35,041 nt of DNA from Desulfovibrio sp. (GTDB taxonomy: Bacteria > Desulfobacterota > Desulfovibrionia > Desulfovibrionales > Desulfovibrionaceae), in NCBI GenBank assembly GCA_028708865.1, contig JAQVYA010000013.1:1-35041 (forward strand), written 5' to 3'. Positions 8,017 through 16,822 of the stretch are shown piece after piece. Each line of letters opens with the position of its first letter. The stretch's first letter is position 1. A model generated the notes under the pieces. It worked only from the letters and a program-made list of their open reading frames with translations, had not been told where the DNA came from and made no database searches. The position numbers and the translations under genes are program-made.

Positions 8017-9168
8017 CTACACCTGCATGATCGCCTTGAGGATTTCCGAGGGCGTGATGATCTGGCCGTCAACGCGGTTCAGGGCGCGCACTGTGGCCCT
8101 GCCGTTGTTCACCCGTTTCACCTCGCGTGAGATCTGCCCCATGTTCATCTCCGGCACCACCAAGGCCCGGGCATGCCCCATGACCTTTTCGGTGGCGGCC
8201 CGGGGATACGGGAACAGCGTCTTGAGCTTGAGCAAGCCTGCCTTCACCCCCCGCTCCCGCGCCTGCTCCACGGCGTATTCAGCAGATCGGGCCACTGAGC
8301 CGTAAGCCACCACGCACACGTCGGCGTCGGCGCAGAGGTATTCTTCGTACAGCGAAACCTGAGGCAAAAACTGGTCAATCTTGCGGAACATCCGTTCCAT
8401 AAGATCCGCCACTTCTTCGGGGCGGGAGGTCGGGAATCCGTTGGGATCATGCGTCAGTCCCGTAACGTGAAAACGGTACCCCGAGCCGATGGGCGGCATG
8501 GGCGGCACTCCACGCACTGTCTCCTCGAACGGCTTGTACCACTCCGGCGGCATGGTCGGCACCACCCGATTAAAGACTTCGTATTCATCCTCGCGGGGGA
8601 TGGTGATTTTTTCTCGCGTATGGGCTGTGATTTCGTCCAGCAAAAGTACCACCGGGGTCCGGTACTTCTCGGCCATATTAAAAGCCGTGATGGTCATTTC
8701 CAAACATTCCTGAACATTGGAAGCCGAAAGCACGATCATGGAATGATCGCCATGAGTGCCCCAACGCGCCTGCTGTACATCCCCCTGGGCCGGACTGGTG
8801 GGCAACCCAGTGGACGGGCCACCGCGCATTACATTGACCAGCACCAGGGGGGCTTCCACCATACAGGCATATCCGAGGTGCTCCTGCATCAGGGAAAACC
8901 CAGGCCCGGACGTGGCGGTCATGGCCTTGCATCCGGCCAGGGAAGCGCCGATCACCGCCCCCATGCTGGCAATCTCGTCTTCCATCTGGAGGAAAACGCC
9001 GTTATCGTTTTTTGGCAGGCGCTGTGCCATGACCTCCATGATTTCACTGGAAGGCGTGATGGGGTATCCGCCATAAAAAGAGCACCCTGCAAGCAAGGCC
9101 CCTTCCACTACGGCCTCGTTGCCGAGTGCAAACAGTTCCTTCCGCTTTTTCTTTCTGCCCGCTGCCAT
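8017..9168 (-). CDS. korA: 2-oxoacid:ferredoxin oxidoreductase, alpha subunit
   Basis: 383 residues. The N-terminal pyrimidine-binding domain has the signature GGYPITPSSEIME (about 33-45) and the ATSGPGFSLMQEHLGYA motif of KorA/PorA proteins. The C-terminal part (about 265-380) is the transketolase-C-like domain (CADADVCVVAYGSVARSAEYA). With KorB it forms the decarboxylating core. A lysine/arginine-rich stretch, RKKKRKE, follows the start. The ATG at 9168 has GAGGCGGTGAG upstream and lies 11 bases from the korD stop. Confidence 0.94.
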   Translation of the reverse strand: MAAGRKKKRKELFALGNEAVVEGALLAGCSFYGGYPITPSSEIMEVMAQRLPKNDNGVFLQMEDEIASMGAVIGASLAGCKAMTATSGPGFSLMQEHLGYACMVEAPLVLVNVMRGGPSTGLPTSPAQGDVQQARWGTHGDHSMIVLSASNVQECLEMTITAFNMAEKYRTPVVLLLDEITAHTREKITIPREDEYEVFNRVVPTMPPEWYKPFEETVRGVPPMPPIGSGYRFHVTGLTHDPNGFPTSRPEEVADLMERMFRKIDQFLPQVSLYEEYLCADADVCVVAYGSVARSAEYAVEQARERGVKAGLLKLKTLFPYPRAATEKVMGHARALVVPEMNMGQISREVKRVNNGRATVRALNRVDGQIITPSEILKAIMQV

Positions 9169-9179
9169 GTCTCACCGCC

Positions 9180-9401
9180 TCACTTGGGGCACCGTTCGAT
9201 TTCCGTAACCACAATGGCGAAATCGGGACAGTGCAGTTCGCAGAATCCGCAATGGATGCAATCTTCTTCACGCACAACCCGGGCCTTTCCCTGGCCGTCC
9301 AGTTCAATGACCTTGGCCGGGCAGAAGGCAACACATATGCCGCAGCCCTTGCACCAGTCCGGGTAAATGGTGACCTTGCTGTTTCCTTTCTCCTTGGCCA
9401 T
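9180..9401 (-). CDS. korD: 2-oxoacid:ferredoxin oxidoreductase, ferredoxin-like delta subunit
   Basis: A 73-residue dicluster ferredoxin with two CxxCxxCxxxCP motifs (C17, C20, C23, C27 and C48, C51, C54, C58), so it should carry two [4Fe-4S] clusters that pass electrons from the thiamine site to soluble ferredoxin or flavodoxin. The ATG at 9401 is used because it directly precedes the compact domain and has GGTGGGG upstream; the frame continues to 9500 without features. It is the first gene of korD-korA-korB-korC. Confidence 0.9.
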   Translation of the reverse strand: MAKEKGNSKVTIYPDWCKGCGICVAFCPAKVIELDGQGKARVVREEDCIHCGFCELHCPDFAIVVTEIERCPK

Positions 9402-9608
9402 GACCCCACCTGAAAAAAGGTTGATGAACAATCTTGACCGTGAAACCGGCCTGCACCACGTGTTCAAACGCCCGTACAACGCTGTTCCAACGGTTGCCAA
9501 ACTAACGGATATACGAATCGGCCACTACCACCATTATAGGGCCTTTGCAAACGCTTTCAAAAATTTGAAGGAGTACCCTGTTTTTTCAACAGGGCAAAGC
9601 AGCATGAA

Positions 9609-9649
9609 ATTAAAAAGAAAAATGACCCGACCTTGCGCAAAGGGCAGGG
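9609..9649 (-). terminator. Possible terminator of cbiC
   Basis: A short imperfect stem (CCC with GGG, then CCTT with AAGG, 9626-9649) is followed on the minus strand by a T-rich stretch (ATTTTTCTTTTTAATTT). It lies about 27 bases after the cbiC stop. The stem is weak; a second hairpin, CCCTGTT / AACAGGG near 9577-9597, has no adjacent T run. Confidence 0.4.
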
Positions 9650-9675
9650 CCCGGCAGCCAGGGACTTCGGTTTCC

Positions 9676-10347
9676 TCAAGAACGCAGCGCCACGTCGGCC
9701 AAGGCATTGACCACACAGGCAGCCAGGGCTGAGCCGCCTTTGCGGCCCTGGATGGTCACAAAAGGTACGCGGTCCTGCGCCTGAAGCAACTGCTTGGACT
9801 CCGCCGCATTGACGAACCCGACCGGCATCCCCACAACAAGGGCCGGACAAGTCGCTCCAGAATGAATATGCTCCAGCAGCCGCATCAACGCGGTAGGGGC
9901 ATTGCCGATCACCCAGATGCGCGGTGCCGAATCGGCCCGTTGGACGTCATGCTCCAAAATCATGTCCACGGCGGCCCGTGCCCGGGTGGTGCGCTCTCGC
10001 TGAGCCCGTTGAGCCACCTCGGGATCGGTCATCAGGCATTCCACCACACAACGCAAAGGCTCCATACGCCGCATGGGGATGCCGACACGGGCCATGTGCG
10101 TATCCGTAACGATACGGGTCCCTCCAGCAAGAGCCTGCACCCCGGCCTCCACGGCCCGAGGATGAAAACACACCAAATCCAGCAATTCGAAATCCGCGGT
10201 GGTATGGATCATACGGCGCACCACTTCCCATTCCACACCTTGGAACGGCCGCGGCTCCGGTACTTCCCGATCAATAATCCCCAAAGAAGATTGTTCGATC
10301 TCCATGGGTTTTTGAGCCGAATGCAGTTGAACTTTCTTGTTACTCAT
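9676..10347 (-). CDS. cbiC: Precorrin-8X / cobalt-precorrin-8 methylmutase
   Basis: 223 residues of the CbiC/CobH family, which moves a methyl group from C11 to C12 of the corrin ring to give hydrogenobyrinate or cobyrinate in cobalamin synthesis. The catalytic histidine sits in RRMIHTTADFE (H48), and the family motifs GGTRIVTDTHMARVGI, GNAPTAL and GMPVGFVNAAESK are all present. Sulfate reducers use the anaerobic, cobalt-early route, so CbiC is the likelier name. No other cobalamin genes lie in the window and no cobalamin riboswitch was seen upstream. Confidence 0.93.
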   Translation of the reverse strand: MSNKKVQLHSAQKPMEIEQSSLGIIDREVPEPRPFQGVEWEVVRRMIHTTADFELLDLVCFHPRAVEAGVQALAGGTRIVTDTHMARVGIPMRRMEPLRCVVECLMTDPEVAQRAQRERTTRARAAVDMILEHDVQRADSAPRIWVIGNAPTALMRLLEHIHSGATCPALVVGMPVGFVNAAESKQLLQAQDRVPFVTIQGRKGGSALAACVVNALADVALRS

Positions 10348-10382
10348 GCGCTATTTGTATTCCGGGATTCCCAGTACCACAA

Positions 10383-10424
10383 GAAAAACCGCCCCTGTCC
10401 AAATTCTCGAACAGAGGCGGAAAA
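10383..10424 (-). terminator. Terminator of the amino-acid ABC transporter operon
   Basis: CCGCC-CTGT pairs with ACAG-GGCGG (10389-10398 and 10411-10420, one mismatch), followed on the minus strand by TTTTTC. It lies about 55 bases beyond the last permease stop. Confidence 0.7.
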
Positions 10425-10476
10425 CACTTTGCCGGTCCAGGCAGACCAGAACGACAAAAATTCTTATTCCGTGGGC

Positions 10477-11217
10477 TTACCGATCTCTGGCCTGATAGCG
10501 GGATAATTTTTTCTCCAGGCGACGGCTATAGGAAGTCAACACATAGCAAACCACGAAATACAAGATCGCAATGGTAATGTAGATTTCAAAAGAAATCTTG
10601 GTTTCCCGATTATCCACCTGCACAGCCGTGCGCATGAGTTCGTTCACCCCGATAATGTAAGCCAAGGAGGTATCCTTAGTCAGCGATACGAATTGGTTTA
10701 CAAAGGACGGAATCATATTGCGCAAGGCCTGTGGCAAAATCACATACCGCATGGCCTGCACGTGAGACAGCCCGGAGCCGCGTGCGGCCTCCATCTGGCC
10801 ACGCGGCAACGCGTTGACCCCCGCCCGGACAATCTCGCCGATGTACGCCGAGGTAAAGACGATAAAGGCGATGAGCGTACTGTGGAAGGCTGGCAGCGTC
10901 TGCCCCATAAGAATGGGGGCAAGAAAGAAAAACCAAAATATCAGCATCAGCAGCGGGGTGCCGCGAATAGCTTCAATATAAACGATAGAGGTGTATTTGG
11001 CGAACCTGTTCCTCGAGATACGCATCAGACCGGCCCCAAGGCCAAGCCAAAACGCCCCCAAAATCCCCAACACCGCCAAAACAATGCTGGCGGCCAGACC
11101 GCCCAAATTCTCTACATACGGAAACTGGTCGGTAAACTTGGCCGCTCCCCACAGGAAGTAGTCCAGGTTGTCCCAGATCAGTCCCCAATGTTCAGGTGCT
11201 ACATCCCAATACGACAC
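10477..11217 (-). CDS. Polar amino-acid ABC transporter permease (second)
   Basis: 246 residues of the HisM/GlnP-type permease family with about five membrane helices. The EAA loop that docks the ATPase is visible as EAARGSGLSHVQAMRYVILPQALRNMIPSF (in part near residues 143-170). The MRISRNR segment and the IYIEAIRGTPLLMLIFW motif are typical of glutamate/aspartate or glutamine importers. It forms a heterodimer channel with the permease encoded 12 bases upstream. Last gene of the operon. Confidence 0.92.
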   Translation of the reverse strand: MSYWDVAPEHWGLIWDNLDYFLWGAAKFTDQFPYVENLGGLAASIVLAVLGILGAFWLGLGAGLMRISRNRFAKYTSIVYIEAIRGTPLLMLIFWFFFLAPILMGQTLPAFHSTLIAFIVFTSAYIGEIVRAGVNALPRGQMEAARGSGLSHVQAMRYVILPQALRNMIPSFVNQFVSLTKDTSLAYIIGVNELMRTAVQVDNRETKISFEIYITIAILYFVVCYVLTSYSRRLEKKLSRYQARDR

Positions 11218-11229
11218 GTTCCCTTCCCC

Positions 11230-11997
11230 CTAGTATTTGACCTGAAGCATAAAGTGCTTGTTGTACATATTGATGGCGAACGAAACCACCAGCGAGATGG
11301 CTAGATAAATGAGCGTCGCCACAGTGAACCCCTCAAATGCAAGGCCGTGGTAGGACTCGATTTGCGTAGCCTGGTAGGTGAGCTCGGTCACTCCGAGCGC
11401 CATGGCCAGGGAGGAGTTCTTGATCAGGTTCAAAAACTGGGAGATGAGCGGCGGCACCACGATGCGAATGGCCTGCGGCATGATCACGAACCGGTAGGCC
11501 TGCAAAAAAGTCAGCCCCGTGGCGCGGGACGCTTCCAACTGATTTTTGGGGATGGAAAAAATTCCGGCTCGCAATTCTTCGGCAATGAACGCCGAGGTAT
11601 ACACGGCCAGGGCAATGATCACACTGACGGACTCGGACGAAAACAGCATCCATTCGCCCGTATATTCACCGCCGCCCAGGGTGAACGGCCCGGGAAACCA
11701 ATAGTAGAGCTGGTTGATCCAGTCATTGATGGAATCGGGAAGAATCACGCCCGCCCCGAAGTACCAGAAAAAAATCTGCACGAGCAGCGGGGTATTGCGG
11801 AAAAACTCTGTGTAGGCCACGGAAAACCAAACAAACGGCTTGAAACGCGTCATGCGCAGTACGCAAATGACGATGCCGAGAATCATGGCAAAGACGATGC
11901 CGATAAAGGAAACCTCAAGGGTGGTGACAAAGCCTTCCCAAAGCCATCGGCCCGGTTCTCCGGTAACGGTCGCTATCCAATTGAACTGGTACTGCAA
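11230..11997 (-). CDS. Polar amino-acid ABC transporter permease (first)
   Basis: 255 residues, HisQ/GltJ-like. The family motifs YTEFFRNTPLLVQIFFWYF (about 83-101) and the ATPase-docking EAA loop, EASRATGLTFLQAYRFVIMPQ (in part), are clear. The loop between helices (about 110-145) is longer than usual, with a Gly-rich periplasmic insert GPFTLGGGEYTGEW, as seen in GltJ/AapQ-type subunits. It follows the binding-protein gene after an intergenic stem-loop (12036-12063). Confidence 0.92.
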   Translation of the reverse strand: MQYQFNWIATVTGEPGRWLWEGFVTTLEVSFIGIVFAMILGIVICVLRMTRFKPFVWFSVAYTEFFRNTPLLVQIFFWYFGAGVILPDSINDWINQLYYWFPGPFTLGGGEYTGEWMLFSSESVSVIIALAVYTSAFIAEELRAGIFSIPKNQLEASRATGLTFLQAYRFVIMPQAIRIVVPPLISQFLNLIKNSSLAMALGVTELTYQATQIESYHGLAFEGFTVATLIYLAISLVVSFAINMYNKHFMLQVKY

Positions 11998-12035
11998 AGC
12001 TCTTGATCCATTGTTTGAAGTGGTTGCGGAAGGGG

Positions 12036-12063
12036 GCCGGAAGCGTTCGCAAACGCTCCCGGC
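12036..12063 (-). promoter_or_regulatory. Intergenic RNA stem-loop after the binding-protein gene
   Basis: In the minus-strand transcript GCCGG-G-AGCGUU pairs with AACGCU-U-CCGGC around a four-base loop, a 12-bp stem with one G-U pair. It is not followed by a U run. Position 20 bases after the binding-protein stop suggests a 3' stabiliser that favours high binding-protein levels. Confidence 0.6.
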
Positions 12064-12084
12064 TCACATTTCGCCATCAGTCGG

Positions 12085-12891
12085 CTACATGGGCCACTGC
12101 TCAATCTCCCAGCCAGCCGGGAGGTCGTAGCCCATCCACTTCTTAAAGAGCTTGTGGTAAGTACCGTCGAGCCACATCTCGTTCAAAGTTTTGTTAACAA
12201 AATCACGAAAATCAGAATCATTCTCAGGCACACCCAGTCCATACGGCTCGGCCGAGAAGAATTCACCCACGATGGCCCACTTTTCCGGATGGTCGTCTCC
12301 GGCCTTAAGTCCCGCCAGGATACCGGAGTCCGTGGTCACGGCCACAACCTTGCCCTGCTTCAAGGCCTGGAAGGCCTGGGGATACTCGTCATAAGAGATG
12401 ACGTGAGCCTTGGGCTGGGCGGTTTTGATGTTTTTCTCGGAGGTGGACCCTTTCACGGTGCCGACCTTCTTGCCAACCAAGTCGTCAGTGGAACTGATGC
12501 CGCCATCTTTTTCCACAAGCAGCTTCTGTCCATCCATAAAGTAGGTGATGGAGAAGTCGATCTTCTCGTCACGAGAGAACTTGTGCGTCATGGTGGCGGC
12601 CAGCAGATCAACGGACCCCTGGGCCAGCATGGGGATGCGGTTTTTGGAAGTCACGACCTTGAACTCCACGTCCACGCCCAATTTGGAGGCGATGTACCGG
12701 CAGATGTCCACGTCGAAACCAACCAGCTCGTTGGTATCAGGGGCCACAAAACCAAAGAGGTTGACGGAGTCCTTCACGCCGCAGATCAGGGTACCGCGTT
12801 CCTTGATCTCCTCAAGCTTGCCGGCGTTGGCAGCCGATACGCTGAAGACCAGCGCAAGCACCAGGGCAAGAACAACACTCATTCTCTTCAT
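12085..12891 (-). CDS. Periplasmic amino-acid binding protein (glutamate/aspartate type)
   Basis: 268 residues with a Sec signal peptide (MKRMSVVLALVLALVFSVSA, cleavage after ANA near residue 23). The mature part is a cluster-3 solute-binding protein: GTLICGVKDSVNLFGF, GFDVDICRYIASKLG and the ligand-binding segment AATMTHKFSRDEKIDFS. This resembles GltI/PEB1 proteins that bind aspartate and glutamate. The ATG at 12891 is preferred to that at 12897 because GGAGGG lies 6 bases upstream of it, whereas it abuts the earlier one. It is the second gene of the operon, 62 bases after the ATPase stop. Confidence 0.93.
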   Translation of the reverse strand: MKRMSVVLALVLALVFSVSAANAGKLEEIKERGTLICGVKDSVNLFGFVAPDTNELVGFDVDICRYIASKLGVDVEFKVVTSKNRIPMLAQGSVDLLAATMTHKFSRDEKIDFSITYFMDGQKLLVEKDGGISSTDDLVGKKVGTVKGSTSEKNIKTAQPKAHVISYDEYPQAFQALKQGKVVAVTTDSGILAGLKAGDDHPEKWAIVGEFFSAEPYGLGVPENDSDFRDFVNKTLNEMWLDGTYHKLFKKWMGYDLPAGWEIEQWPM

Positions 12892-12953
12892 ACACATCCC
12901 TCCTGACGAGTTAGGGGTTGACTACGCCGTTGTCACGGCATTGTTTGTTTCCT

Positions 12954-13682
12954 CTACAAAATCTCCTTCAAAAACTGCTGACTGCGTTCATGTTGCGGGT
13001 TCTTAAAAAATTCCGACGGAGTATTCTGTTCAATGACTTCACCGTAATCCATGAAGATGACCCGGTCGGCCACCTCGCGGGCAAAGCCCATTTCGTGCGT
13101 CACGCAAAGCATGGTTTTCCCTTCGCGAGCCAAATCTTTCATCACGTTCAGCACTTCATTGATCATCTCCGGATCCAGGGCTGAGGTGGGCTCGTCAAAC
13201 AACATCACCTTGGGCTCCATGGCCAAACCGCGGGCAATGGCCACACGCTGCTGCTGGCCGCCGGAAAGTTCGGCAGGATACTTATGGGCCTGATCGTGGA
13301 TGCCCACGCGGTGCAGCAATTGAAGCCCCAATTCATCGGCGGCCTTTTTGTCCATGCCCTTGACCTTAACCGGGGCGAGCGTGACGTTCTTCAATACCGT
13401 AAGATGGGGATACAGGTTGAATTGCTGAAAAACGATGCCGATTTCGGAACGCAAGGTGTTGATATTCACTTCGGGAGCGTGAATATCCCGCCCGTCGAAC
13501 ATGATCGTCCCTTTCTGGTATTCCTCGAGCCGGTTGATACACCGGATAAAGGTACTCTTGCCGGACCCGCTAGGCCCGCAGATGACAAGCACCTCTCCCT
13601 GCTCCACACTTTCATTGATGCCCTTAAGGACATGGAAATCCCCGTACCACTTGTGCAAATCATTTACTTCGATCATTGCCAT
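12954..13682 (-). CDS. Polar amino-acid ABC transporter ATP-binding protein
   Basis: 242 residues, GlnQ/GltL family. Walker A is GPSGSGKST (residues 36-44), the signature LSGGQ is at 139-143, Walker [14 protein letters not shown] starts at 159, and the H-loop is CVTHEMGFA. It powers uptake through the two permeases encoded downstream. The ATG at 13682 has GGAG 8 bases upstream. It is the first gene of ATPase - binding protein - permease - permease, and a long gap without genes precedes it. Confidence 0.95.
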   Translation of the reverse strand: MAMIEVNDLHKWYGDFHVLKGINESVEQGEVLVICGPSGSGKSTFIRCINRLEEYQKGTIMFDGRDIHAPEVNINTLRSEIGIVFQQFNLYPHLTVLKNVTLAPVKVKGMDKKAADELGLQLLHRVGIHDQAHKYPAELSGGQQQRVAIARGLAMEPKVMLFDEPTSALDPEMINEVLNVMKDLAREGKTMLCVTHEMGFAREVADRVIFMDYGEVIEQNTPSEFFKNPQHERSQQFLKEIL

Positions 13683-14600
13683 AGAAAAAACTCCACGCTA
13701 CGAGATCTATTTTACCGCCCGCCGGCAGCCCTCCTGACCAAAGACTCAGGACCGGCAACGTTGTGACAGTTCAGATTAAAGACGAAACAATAAAGAAATT
13801 CCCTGAAAAGTCAAGCTTCAACGCTCATTTCAAGCCCCACTTTACTGTGCAGAACGAAATGAAATCCCGCTCAATACCCGGCCGCAGCAAACCAGTTTTT
13901 AACAATCGGGAATCCCATTCTTCGTTCCATTTTTCACCATTGTCTTTCTCGAAAAAACATATCCGTGTCTGATTTTTTGGCTGTTCCAACACAATCGCAA
14001 TGTTATTTTGAGAGCACGAGGACGCGATTTTCAGTCTCAGACCCCACCAGTCCCCCCACCGAGGGAGGCGGTACCCTCAAAAAAATACTTGGGCATGAAA
14101 GAAACGTATGTTCAGGATGTACCGTCCAAAGATTGCCAAACCGTCTTCATAAACATTGTTTTATTCACTTTGAACCGCTTTCACACCTGGGTCAACCCAG
14201 GGCTGACCGTCAAGCAACGCGGCAAAACAATGTTCACGATAAGCTTCCCCTGAACAAGTGACCAACCCAAAAGATTTTATCGTCAGAACCATGGCGTATA
14301 ATAGTGTTTTAGGGAACAGCCAACTTTTTTCCGACAAGCAAAACAAAAAATATTTCTTTGCCTCGTTCTCCTCCGGAATTTTGAAGCAAATTTCACCTCA
14401 AAAAGCAGCAAATCTTGCTCCCCTCCCTGGCCACCCAACGAGCTTACAGGCTGGATTTCTATTACAAACTGCTACGTTTTTTTCAGCAAGGCTCCTCTTC
14501 CTGCTTTCCTTTGCTTTTCCAATAGCGCGATTCGGCAAAGCAAAAAGCGACGCCGAAACGCCGCTTCCAATTCGAATTTGTAGTCGATCTCTACTACTTT
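13683..14600. other. Gene-poor gap upstream of the ABC transporter operon
   Basis: About 920 bases between two minus-strand genes. Base composition is clearly more A/T-rich than the flanks, and open frames here (for example 13763-13972 and 14258-14812 plus, 14161-14346 and 14398-14604 minus) lack ribosome sites and protein-like composition. Visible structure: CCTGGGT-CA-ACCCAGG at about 14186-14201, and overlapping inverted repeats around GAGGGAGGCGGTACCCTC near 14060-14078. The region should hold the transporter promoter, but I could not place it firmly. I see no tRNA, riboswitch or mobile-element signature. Confidence 0.5.
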
Positions 14601-15389
14601 TCAACGCCAGTATGAGCGAACACGCACCAGTTCCACGTCATCCCGGCAACGCTTCACGCAGTGAAGGAGCTGCTTTTTATCTTCGTTCACAACACAAAAA
14701 GAGGACAAGGTCTCCTGTGCCAAGCATTCTTGCCGAAAAGAAATGTCCATCTCGTAAAAATCATGGGCTTCAACCCAGAAATGCGGGACACTTTCCAAAG
14801 CCCATTCCATAAAATGCACATTGTTGACGTGTCCATTCACGTCCAGATCGCTCCGGCGTGAGATAATCTCAGCCGAATATTCAGCTGAACGCAACCGGGG
14901 TACGGTGCGCCCTTCAAAAAGCAGGGAGCGATAGGCATCCACGGGAAACGGTGCGCTTTCCTGGAGAGGAACCATGCGACGCTCCTCAAGGTCCATGTGC
15001 GCCCAGGCCGTGGTGCATCGTCCCACCTCGTCGCCCCCACGGTCCATGATTACAAAATCACGATAAGCCAGATACTTGTCACGTCCTGAAGGCCATGTCC
15101 TGATGCGTATATCTGTTCCAGGAAGAAGGGCACGTTCCAAACGCAAACGCATGCGGGTCATTACCCATGCCACGTTGGCTTCCAGCAGACTTTCCCTGCC
15201 ATACCCCAACAATTCGGCATGGTTCCAAGCCATTTCCTGTAAATAATTGGCCAGGGTACCCAGCCTGGCCTGCACCGCCGGCCCGCATTCATCCACACGG
15301 ATCCGAAAACTTCCGAGCAGGGTGCCATCCTGTTCTACGGATACATTGGCACCGTGACCTTCATAATTCAGTACGTTGTTGCTTTGCAT
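14601..15389 (-). CDS. Acyl-ACP thioesterase family protein
   Basis: 262 residues arranged as two hotdog folds, as in FatA/FatB-type acyl-ACP thioesterases. The first hotdog spans about 25-135 with LANYLQEMAWNHAELLG. The second begins near 170 with the catalytic-region motif DVNGHVNNVHFMEWALES (D183, N185, H187, N190). These enzymes hydrolyse acyl-ACP to release free fatty acids; bacterial homologues are found in anaerobes, some acting on medium chains. The ATG at 15389 has AGGAACAGGAA upstream at loose spacing. No neighbour in fatty-acid metabolism is adjacent, and no clear terminator follows. Confidence 0.85.
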   Translation of the reverse strand: MQSNNVLNYEGHGANVSVEQDGTLLGSFRIRVDECGPAVQARLGTLANYLQEMAWNHAELLGYGRESLLEANVAWVMTRMRLRLERALLPGTDIRIRTWPSGRDKYLAYRDFVIMDRGGDEVGRCTTAWAHMDLEERRMVPLQESAPFPVDAYRSLLFEGRTVPRLRSAEYSAEIISRRSDLDVNGHVNNVHFMEWALESVPHFWVEAHDFYEMDISFRQECLAQETLSSFCVVNEDKKQLLHCVKRCRDDVELVRVRSYWR

Positions 15390-15525
15390 AAAAAGACCAT
15401 TCCTGTTCCTGGCTTTGTTGGCAACCCTTGCGCCACCGGCTTCCGGCGAGAATTTTCACACGTCACTCAATGGAGATGAACATCTACGGCCAAAAGAAAA
15501 ACAGCGTCCATGGCGCCGATCCATA

Positions 15526-15555
15526 GAAAAAGGCCCGGCCAAAAGGCCGGGCCTG
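15526..15555 (-). terminator. Terminator of qrcABCD
   Basis: A perfect 10-bp stem AGGCCCGGCC / GGCCGGGCCT with a four-base loop (15531-15554) is followed on the minus strand by TTTTTC. It lies about 25 bases after the qrcD stop. Confidence 0.9.
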
Positions 15556-15580
15556 AGAACACAGGTGGTGCCGTGTCCAA

Positions 15581-16810
15581 CTAGGAGTTGAGTTCTCGTT
15601 CCTGAGGAAACACCGGCAAGTAGCGGTACGACAACGTCAAAACCAGCAGCCCGTAGGCCACAATCATCAGACTGGTGGCGTACTCCGACCAGTTCGGCGC
15701 ATACGTGTACCACTTGTCAAAAGGCATCACAGGCAGCGCCAGGGTCTGCACCGTGAATACATAGCGGTTGATCACGATTCCGGTGCAGTTCAGCAGTGCT
15801 GCGGTGTACAGCATCCACGGACGATTGCGGAACGCGGGCACGATGAGCATGATGGCCGGAACCAGTCCGCAAACAATCAACTCGGACCAGAACAGCCACT
15901 TCCCGTAAATTAGCCCGTAGAACATCTGATCAAAGGTAAAGCCCATACGGGGAAGCACGTCAGTAGCCCAAGCCCAGGTGTCCAGATACTTGAAGAACAA
16001 GTACAGGCAAAGCATGGAACCGGCGATTTTTCCCATAAGCGCCTTAACTTTGTATTCCACCAACTTCTTCCCCGTAACCTTTTCCATAATGGTGCAAATC
16101 AGCACGGTGAACACCGGGCCAGACGCAACAGCGGAAAGCACGAAGAGGAAGAACGTCCACGGCCAGATAAAGAACCCGTCGCGGTAAGCGTAGGGGCGGC
16201 CGATGAGCACACCATACATGCCACCCAGGGACCCCTGGTGGAAGGTGGAAAGGAAGGTGCCGATACCGGCGAACAACGCCATATGCACATGCATGTTGTG
16301 CGCCAGGGCATGGATGAACTTGTTCCGGTTCAACTGCTTCTGTTCCAGGATCAACGGAACGAATTCAATGATCAGCACGGTGCAGTAACAGGTGATACAG
16401 AAAATAACTTCCGTGAGCATGGAATGGACGTTGGGATGCCAGTAGCCAAACCAAGCACGGCCGGGCTGCCCGATGTCCATGGTCAGAATCAACATGGCAC
16501 CGGAGTAGCAGATGAAACCGACAATCACGGTAAGGTTAATGATTTTCTCAAGTTGCTTGATCTTGAGGATATACTTCAGGAAACCCGAGAAAAAGGCTCC
16601 CGCGCCCAGGGCAATGACCGCCAGGTCAAAGGTGATCCAAAGGGCGAACCCAAAGTAGTTGTCCATGGCCGTCACGCCGATCCCATTGTAAAAAATCAGG
16701 AAAGACGCGTAAACACCCCAAAGCAGCATGGCGCTGATGAAGCCGAGCCAAAGCAAATACTGGCCAAAGGAACATCGGGTGGCGCCTTCCGGGAAGAGCT
16801 TGCTATCCAT
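15581..16810 (-). CDS. qrcD: Menaquinone reductase, NrfD-like membrane subunit QrcD
   Basis: 409 residues with about ten hydrophobic membrane segments, belonging to the NrfD/PsrC family of quinone-interacting proteins without haem. In the Qrc complex this subunit holds the menaquinone site. The identity rests on the gene order cytochrome - molybdopterin-like - iron-sulfur - NrfD, matching qrcABCD. The ATG at 16810 has GGAGGAGGG directly upstream and is 12 bases from the qrcC stop. It is the last gene before the terminator at 15526-15555. Confidence 0.93.
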   Translation of the reverse strand: MDSKLFPEGATRCSFGQYLLWLGFISAMLLWGVYASFLIFYNGIGVTAMDNYFGFALWITFDLAVIALGAGAFFSGFLKYILKIKQLEKIINLTVIVGFICYSGAMLILTMDIGQPGRAWFGYWHPNVHSMLTEVIFCITCYCTVLIIEFVPLILEQKQLNRNKFIHALAHNMHVHMALFAGIGTFLSTFHQGSLGGMYGVLIGRPYAYRDGFFIWPWTFFLFVLSAVASGPVFTVLICTIMEKVTGKKLVEYKVKALMGKIAGSMLCLYLFFKYLDTWAWATDVLPRMGFTFDQMFYGLIYGKWLFWSELIVCGLVPAIMLIVPAFRNRPWMLYTAALLNCTGIVINRYVFTVQTLALPVMPFDKWYTYAPNWSEYATSLMIVAYGLLVLTLSYRYLPVFPQERELNS

Positions 16811-16822
16811 GGTCCCTCCTCC

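Noticed and set aside
9560-9597. Two small palindromes (TTCAAA-TTTGAA and CCCTGTT-AACAGGG) between korD and cbiC
   Set aside because: Short, without an adjacent T run, and no known operator pattern fits; chance occurrence is likely.
14275-14301. A perfect TATAAT on the plus strand
   Set aside because: No reasonable -35 element at 16-18 bases and no plus-strand gene follows.
14258-14812. A plus-strand frame of 184 codons in the gap before the ABC operon
   Set aside because: Composition is not protein-like, no ribosome site, and it runs into the antisense of the thioesterase gene.
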